Virus record (IMG/VR): IMGVR_UViG_3300008114_000080
Coordinates: 1-32,763 of that record
Origin: a virus
Strand: one strand, 5' to 3'
Length of the DNA stretch: 32,763 bases
The position numbers and the translations under genes were made by a program. The stretch's first letter is position 1; every line of letters begins with the position of its first letter. Below the pieces are notes generated by a model that worked only from the letters and a program-made list of their open reading frames with translations, was not told the DNA's origin and did no database searches. Below, one piece after another: positions 30,201-32,763 of this stretch.

Positions 30201-32763
30201 TTTAAATAATATCCCGTATTATCTTGGTCATAAAATAATGGTGAACGAGTATCCACATAAGAATACAATCTACCATCACTATCTAATCTCATACCTTCAG
30301 TACCATTGATTGAAGTGAAATCGGATGTATTATTTACATAGAATCTTAATCTACCGCCGGTTGCAGTTCTACCTGCTATGATATAGTTATCACCATTATT
30401 ACCCAATTGAAGATGATACCAGTTAAATGAACCATGATAGTTGTTAGAACCCGCAGTATAACGTGCTCTAAAATATGATGATGCATTTGGCGTATAAATG
30501 TCACCAGTTGAAATATTTCCTCTATTAGTTACAGTTGCTAAAGTTTCAGATGCAGCAGTACCACTAATATCGGTCTGCATTGTTGCTCTACCAACAGTTC
30601 TTATTAAAGATAAACCGGAAGTTGATGCTTCGGTAATTGACCAGTTTTCTAAATATGAATGTCCTTGGTCATAAATACCTCTTACATTAAATCTACCATA
30701 GTAAATGTTACTTGAAAGATGAATACAAACTTTACCACTACCATTTCTACCAATAGAAACGGTACCAGGATCCCAACCACCTTTGTTTATATAAGATACA
30801 CTTGTCCATCCTGAAGGGTCTGGTGAATATGCGTACCAAACAATTTGTAAATGAATAGGTGCACCATTTCCATATGCATATCCTTCAATAATAACAATAG
30901 GCATATTAAATACGCCATAATCAATATTTGTGGTAATTAGATACCCGGTTGAAGGAGTTGCACCACCGGCATAATAACCGGAAGTTAATGAATGATATCC
31001 AGTTGCTATTTGAGTACCTCTAATAACATTTTGTCTTGATGTTGAAGCAGGGTCTACATAATATCCTGTATCATTTCTATCGTATAAAGAATCCGCATCA
31101 ATTCTACCCATAGTATGAGTAGCAAATGAAGTACTACTACCAGCGTTCCAAATATATCCAGTTGGAGTACTACCTAATGCCGCACGATAGTTAATGTACA
31201 TATTTCCGGTTGTACCACCTAATGTTATTTCATTACCTGCTGATGTAATACTGAAATATCCTGTATTAGTATCTATATAATTTGATGCACCATCTATTTC
31301 AACTTTTCCAAAACGTACCGTATCGGTTGTTCTTACGTTTTGGTTCATTGCATACAATTCATTTGCTCCCTGGCCGGTATCAACGGTTGCAAATGTCACC
31401 GCATCCGTAGTTCTTACGTTTTGGTTCATTGCATATAATTCGTTTGCACCTTGACCAGTATCGACCGTTGCGAATGTAACCGCATCCGTAGTTCTTACGT
31501 TTTGGTTCATTGCATATAATTCGTTTGCTCCTTGTCCGGTATCAACTGTTGCAAATGTCACTGCGTCCGTTGTACGAACATTTTGATTCATTAAGTAAAC
31601 TTCCGTTGCACCTTGTCCAGTATCTACAGTTCCGCTAAGAACTACGTTACCACCTACATACAATCCATCTTCAGCGTACCATCTATCATTTGCTTCTTCC
31701 CAATAGAATGTCTTTGTTGCTGCATTACCTCTCTTAACTTCTATACCAGCATTTTCAGTTGGTGTAGTTGATGCTCCAATATCTGCATTTAATGTAATGA
31801 TATTATCACCTACATTTAAAGTTGTTGTATTAATATATGTTGTTGTACCACTTACAGTAAGGTCACCACTAATTGTAGCGTTACCAGTTACCGCTAACGT
31901 AGTACCATCGAATCTTAAATTTGCTTCAACTGTACCATTTGGTGCAGTTCCATTTAATGTGATTACACCATTATCAGTATTACCCGTTAATGCCAATAAT
32001 CCAGATGTTCCTCCAGAACCTGCGGTACCAGTTGTTCCAGATGTGCCCCCACTACCAGATGTGCCACTCGTTCCACCACTACCAGAAGAACCAGATGTGC
32101 CACTCGTTCCACCACTACCAGATGAACCAGACGAACCACCACTTCCCGATGTTCCTCTAGTACCAGATGTGCCTGCACTTCCAGATGAACCTGATGTACC
32201 AGTTGTTCCAGATGTGCCCCCACTTCCGGATGAACCACTACTTCCTGAACTTCCAGATGAACCCGCTTGTCCACTTGAACCGGAACTTCCAGATGAACCA
32301 CTACTACCTGAAGTTCCAGATGAACCTGATGAACCAGAAGAACCAGAGATTCCAGATGAACCACTGCTTCCAGATGTACCAGCTGTACCGGCTGTACCTG
32401 CACTTGAAGATGTGCCAGATGAACCACCACTTCCCGATGTACCAGATGAGCCACTACTTCCAGATGTGCCACTCGTACCTGCAGTACCAGCCGTTCCACC
32501 GGTACCTGCACTTGCAGATGTACCAGATGAACCACCACTACCGGATGAACCCGAACTTCCAGATGAGCCACTACTTCCCGATGTACCACTACTACCAGAA
32601 GCACCACCGCCACCAGTTAAACCAGATGAACCACCACTTCCTGATGTGCCACTACTACCACTACTTCCGGATGTGCCAGATGAACCAGAACTTCCTGATG
32701 TACCTGCCGTACCACCTACACCGGTCAGACCAGATGTACCACCTGTGCCGGCAGTACCAGTTG
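24266..32763 (-). CDS. Giant tail fibre with collagen-like region and S74 autoprocessing chaperone (5' end outside the window)
   Basis: The frame is open from the window edge to TAA at 24266: at least 2,831 codons with no start yet. From the N-terminal side it contains about 255 residues of collagen-like Gly-X-Y (GTSGSSG type; 32761-31997). Next comes a segment with ATISGDLTVSGTTTYINT, then LNVGDNIITLNADIG, usual in phage fibre necks. Four 27-residue repeats follow (31627-31304), then about 1,900 residues rich in Gly, Asn, Tyr and Trp with a dozen DNTGYYvdPnGTS repeats. The last 109 residues (YSDRRKKENIETVDN, GVIAQEVDEVLPEVV, AIKEQNEIIKTQQKEIEELK) are a peptidase S74 intramolecular chaperone. 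This trimerises the fibre and cuts itself off, with the Ser of YSDRR as expected nucleophile. Start codons near 31996 are internal. Likely role: host receptor binding. Confidence 0.93.
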   Translation of the reverse strand, partial: TGTAGTGGTSGLTGVGGTAGTSGSSGSSGTSGSSGSSGTSGSGGSSGLTGGGGASGSSGTSGSSGSSGSSGSSGSGGSSGTSASAGTGGTAGTAGTSGTSGSSGSSGTSGSGGSSGTSSSAGTAGTAGTSGSSGSSGISGSSGSSGSSGTSGSSGSSGSSGSSGQAGSSGSSGSSGSSGSGGTSGTTGTSGSSGSAGTSGTRGTSGSGGSSGSSGSGGTSGTSGSSGSGGTSGTSGSGGTSGTTGTAGSGGTSGLLALTGNTDNGVITLNGTAPNGTVEANLRFDGTTLAVTGNATISGDLTVSGTTTYINTTTLNVGDNIITLNADIGASTTPTENAGIEVKRGNAATKTFYWEEANDRWYAEDGLYVGGNVVLSGTVDTGQGATEVYLMNQNVRTTDAVTFATVDTGQGANELYAMNQNVRTTDAVTFATVDTGQGANELYAMNQNVRTTDAVTFATVDTGQGANELYAMNQNVRTTDTVRFGKVEIDGASNYIDTNTGYFSITSAGNEITLGGTTGNMYINYRAALGSTPTGYIWNAGSSTSFATHTMGRIDADSLYDRNDTGYYVDPASTSRQNVIRGTQIATGYHSLTSGYYAGGATPSTGYLITTNIDYGVFNMPIVIIEGYAYGNGAPIHLQIVWYAYSPDPSGWTSVSYINKGGWDPGTVSIGRNGSGKVCIHLSSNIYYGRFNVRGIYDQGHSYLENWSITEASTSGLSLIRTVGRATMQTDISGTAASETLATVTNRGNISTGDIYTPNASSYFRARYTAGSNNYHGSFNWYHLQLGNNGDNYIIAGRTATGGRLRFYVNNTSDFTSINGTEGMRLDSDGRLYSYVDTRSPLFYDQDNTGYYLNPNGTSNLLYITMPHRGNGTENILVNDGGSENWNAINIRGGANNHMGIGYHGTSRGVFGRDGFSIHFDETDSFRLHTNGWDTEFEVTGDGRAWLKDRLGINTTDFSYTSSDNSAAVGSNPTANKLFINGSIQLIGNNDAIVFGRGTSSFLKDEELAFGWGGGWFMQDSTWIRSRGSKNVYVDAYIRAQGSFRVGSEYSIWGTYGTYSAYISRLAYISLDWDAAYDSYSNHGLASTDLNGNFSDSVSLNSFNDIILRLDSNNNNTNSYVRFMDNSAGNGQFAYIGRENGSSIMELYGDIYANRFLDRNDSTYFLNPASDRDTSINGFTARTVEGTKGTWKYNIPRWAHTSDSNYWVGSMGWGTTDFNSVMTWGSGFFDTWSSPANSPGDASHWTGMQALHYTNAYNSAYGWQLAGGSTDSLWFRRFWPNSGGWFKVAMYDNTHSASRGFYASIYYDNDNTTYRVDPNGTSRLLTLQVDNIIQGGVQYAQRLDNVARTAITVGGNASTFYPVILNIGAGATVQQYGEFVIERGGYDDPGYSGIGFSTMNARFTVKASGWGFGATYENLEYYGRTFNGIANWQQISESSRLVIWLRGATVYYLFNIVGSTSVHFANGSGTSYSETHGSTYTFSPTSTISDKASYERWQGGNIKYTGIIYSDSDVRAPIFSDISDTGYYINANSTSQLNRLQINNGLIAGGIDNGSVILYRASNPFSLGGTDAVLTLSDRSNNDWGLRIDKSAHDYGMYVEVSNGATYGYAVNNGGGWVYRVHGNGYIYAPYWYDINDTGYYVDPNGTSSMVTVYVSDWIYQRSSGGMYWTPYSRGIASPENVGNPYGTVATTNANGRNGWNGYALGSQMTLMHDYNNGGNTMGMHDTSYGWIWRWIRDSYFRVDRGYSEFANSARAPIFYDSDNTGYYINPASFTEIYGGLRMSGGHGDSTIRNRLLASNNGAGTGVVQLQMWCSEPGNTWDWAGFGYNVDNTYHDGSGPYYFSRPNTSFGQAYFRFSTSGHMYVYNTNTSGTRYTNMEFYASNWVYVNNYLEAGNSLRAPIFYDSNDTSYYSNQASTSIYNVIGTNKLRADTNRNYNDGNGWWGHDPYGYGWGLPHGSFRTLEISTSGNFSTEPAMFRLHQWGSGSPEFWKPQGTTLYLRETPIGGNIKHSNWFTRFYVQRYIETDESMRAPIFYDTDNTGYFTNPAGRSRLSEIDYGDGSYYWRSGSWGWRHQTPSGYIEFGPANTGHAHIYTDRSNFYFNVNELYGNGYHVIMHNLWWGNTYFGSGGDMYATIWYDTNDTGYRLDPNGSSRLNFVHTNNLYISAGNMLYSDSGGWQGEYNKLQWHSSHAYWQRLSGGYFIMRRGDGNDRNYFNDSGDIWMAYLGWMSSHLNQNVRTDAGPTFAEVYNNGWFRNNSNGTGLYNQNRGMHWYTNNGYWKSAGGGYGYGGIQFYNNYESDSRGYAGYWDGSGFGMLNSSGNWQIRIEYGNAHMELYRITYMNDARPYITYDRDNTGYYSDPNGTTNMYAITDYTRRAAFMLGRSNTNRRDITGDSNYWTGTQGWGTGYGNWDNAWSGGFNGWDIWGGGTAHPQGGGYVHAQGIVSGQHYSTSDGGAGYGWMMVGAADATANRYWARGKWGGGVSGWREFVMSDSNPGYYLYAYIMYDSNNTGYYCDPQSYSQFSSGEFNNYVRVARIDFIGTGGNSGQGTNAYNIFQEGGGWSYPYPDLRIAYHTGLKLGANAGSYEGTRVYSDYDMSDLCFTLAGSSNYSFKYKWQYTATAGYYSDYNGAHWYPNYASSYGSWRADGSRNGWYGISIGTGNQPHLMFDGSGNGGMYIQDYGRWTFYHSLGNNCTGFNTSSTSSSYGIYVEKGIYATGDVVAYSDRRKKENIETVDNPLDKLLRLRGVWYNRIDDETKKRNIGVIAQEVDEVLPEVVTYAEDVDEYGVAYGNFAGLFIEAIKEQNEIIKTQQKEIEELKEIVNKLILNNKG
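25210..31090 (-). repeat. About twelve dispersed protein repeats, consensus YDxxNTGYYvdPnGTS
   Basis: Within the fibre a motif of about 18 residues recurs roughly every 60-250 residues. Examples are DRNDTGYYVDPASTS, DQDNTGYYLNPNGTS, DINDTGYYVDPNGTS, DSDNTGYYINPAS, DTNDTGYRLDPNGSS and DSNNTGYYCDPQS. Many are preceded by RAPIFYD. Each copy probably marks the boundary of one building block of the shaft or of a receptor-binding module. Copies differ at the DNA level, so the array is old or under diversification rather than recently duplicated. Confidence 0.85.
31304..31627 (-). repeat. Four tandem 81-bp in-frame repeats in the tail fibre
   Basis: Four consecutive 81-bp units (31627-31547, 31546-31466, 31465-31385, 31384-31304) encode VDTGQGANELYAMNQNVRTT plus DAVTFAT, with small changes in the first and last copies. 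The inner two code for identical peptides. The unit is a structural repeat of the fibre neck and a natural site for copy-number change by recombination or slippage. Confidence 0.92.
31997..32763 (-). repeat. Collagen-like Gly-X-Y coding region
   Basis: On the minus strand every third codon is Gly (GGT, GGA, GGC or GGG) through about 85 triplets. X and Y are mostly Thr, Ser or Ala (GTS, GSS, GSG, GTA), with rare GQA, GSI and GLT forms. At least one interruption (Ser for Gly) occurs near 32410. The frame is continuous with the fibre downstream and continues past the window edge. Phage collagen-like segments form trimeric stalks. Confidence 0.93.

Noticed and set aside
31987-32613. Open frame of about 208 residues rich in Val, His, Leu and Glu over the collagen region
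   Set aside because: It is an out-of-frame reading of the Gly-X-Y repeats. The frame with regular Gly codons continues directly into the fibre and explains the DNA.

Overview
This looks like a piece of the genome of a large, AT-rich, contractile-tailed phage (T4-like myovirus architecture) that probably infects a Bacteroidetes/Flavobacteriia-type host. The myovirus call rests on a tail sheath, tail tube, T4 gp26-type assembly chaperone, tape measure, LysM baseplate protein, hub-like protein and a gp32-like ssDNA-binding protein. The host inference rests on five promoters that fit the Bacteroidetes pattern (TTTG, 20 bases, TATATTTG or TATATTTA) and on the general weakness of Shine-Dalgarno sites. 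Every gene I can support lies on the minus strand, so transcription runs from high to low coordinates.

Layout in the direction of transcription. 32763-24266 is the in-window part of a giant tail fibre (at least 2,831 codons here, open at the window edge). It has a collagen-like Gly-X-Y region, four 27-residue repeats, about twelve dispersed Tyr-rich repeats, and a C-terminal peptidase S74 chaperone. 24262-23399 holds two small virion-type proteins. 23264-20393 encodes sheath and tube. 20286-19329 encodes the tail assembly chaperone, with a second reading frame that looks like a frameshift extension. 19258-9699 is a long baseplate/tail operon: small protein, tape measure, four structural proteins including the hub, and a small terminal gene.

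9655-9269 is a phage-encoded tmRNA with a predicted 24-residue tag ending LAVAA. 9197-7673 carries a small gene and a compact, divergent family-A DNA polymerase. 7634-2566 encodes an exported DNA/RNA non-specific endonuclease translationally coupled to a 1,486-residue multidomain protein. 2503-1228 encodes an unknown protein and a GH19 endolysin. 1172-450 is an unknown protein with a strong terminator. The window ends in the start of a gp32-like gene behind tandem host-like promoters.

Two promoter classes separate by gene type. Host-like promoters serve gp32, the tmRNA, the polymerase unit and the 1172-450 gene. A short motif, TATTTATA, sits 18-57 nt upstream of eight genes, mostly structural, and is a candidate late promoter. 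It is the reverse complement of the T4 late promoter TATAAATA. Four intrinsic terminators plus one overlapping a promoter divide the units. The only stretch over 300 bases without a protein gene (9198-9698) is filled by the tmRNA and its signals.

The most notable items are the tmRNA and its unusual tag, the probable frameshift in the tail assembly chaperone, the exported nuclease coupled to a giant ParB-like/possible Tiki-like protein, the minimal family-A polymerase, and the late-type promoter motif.
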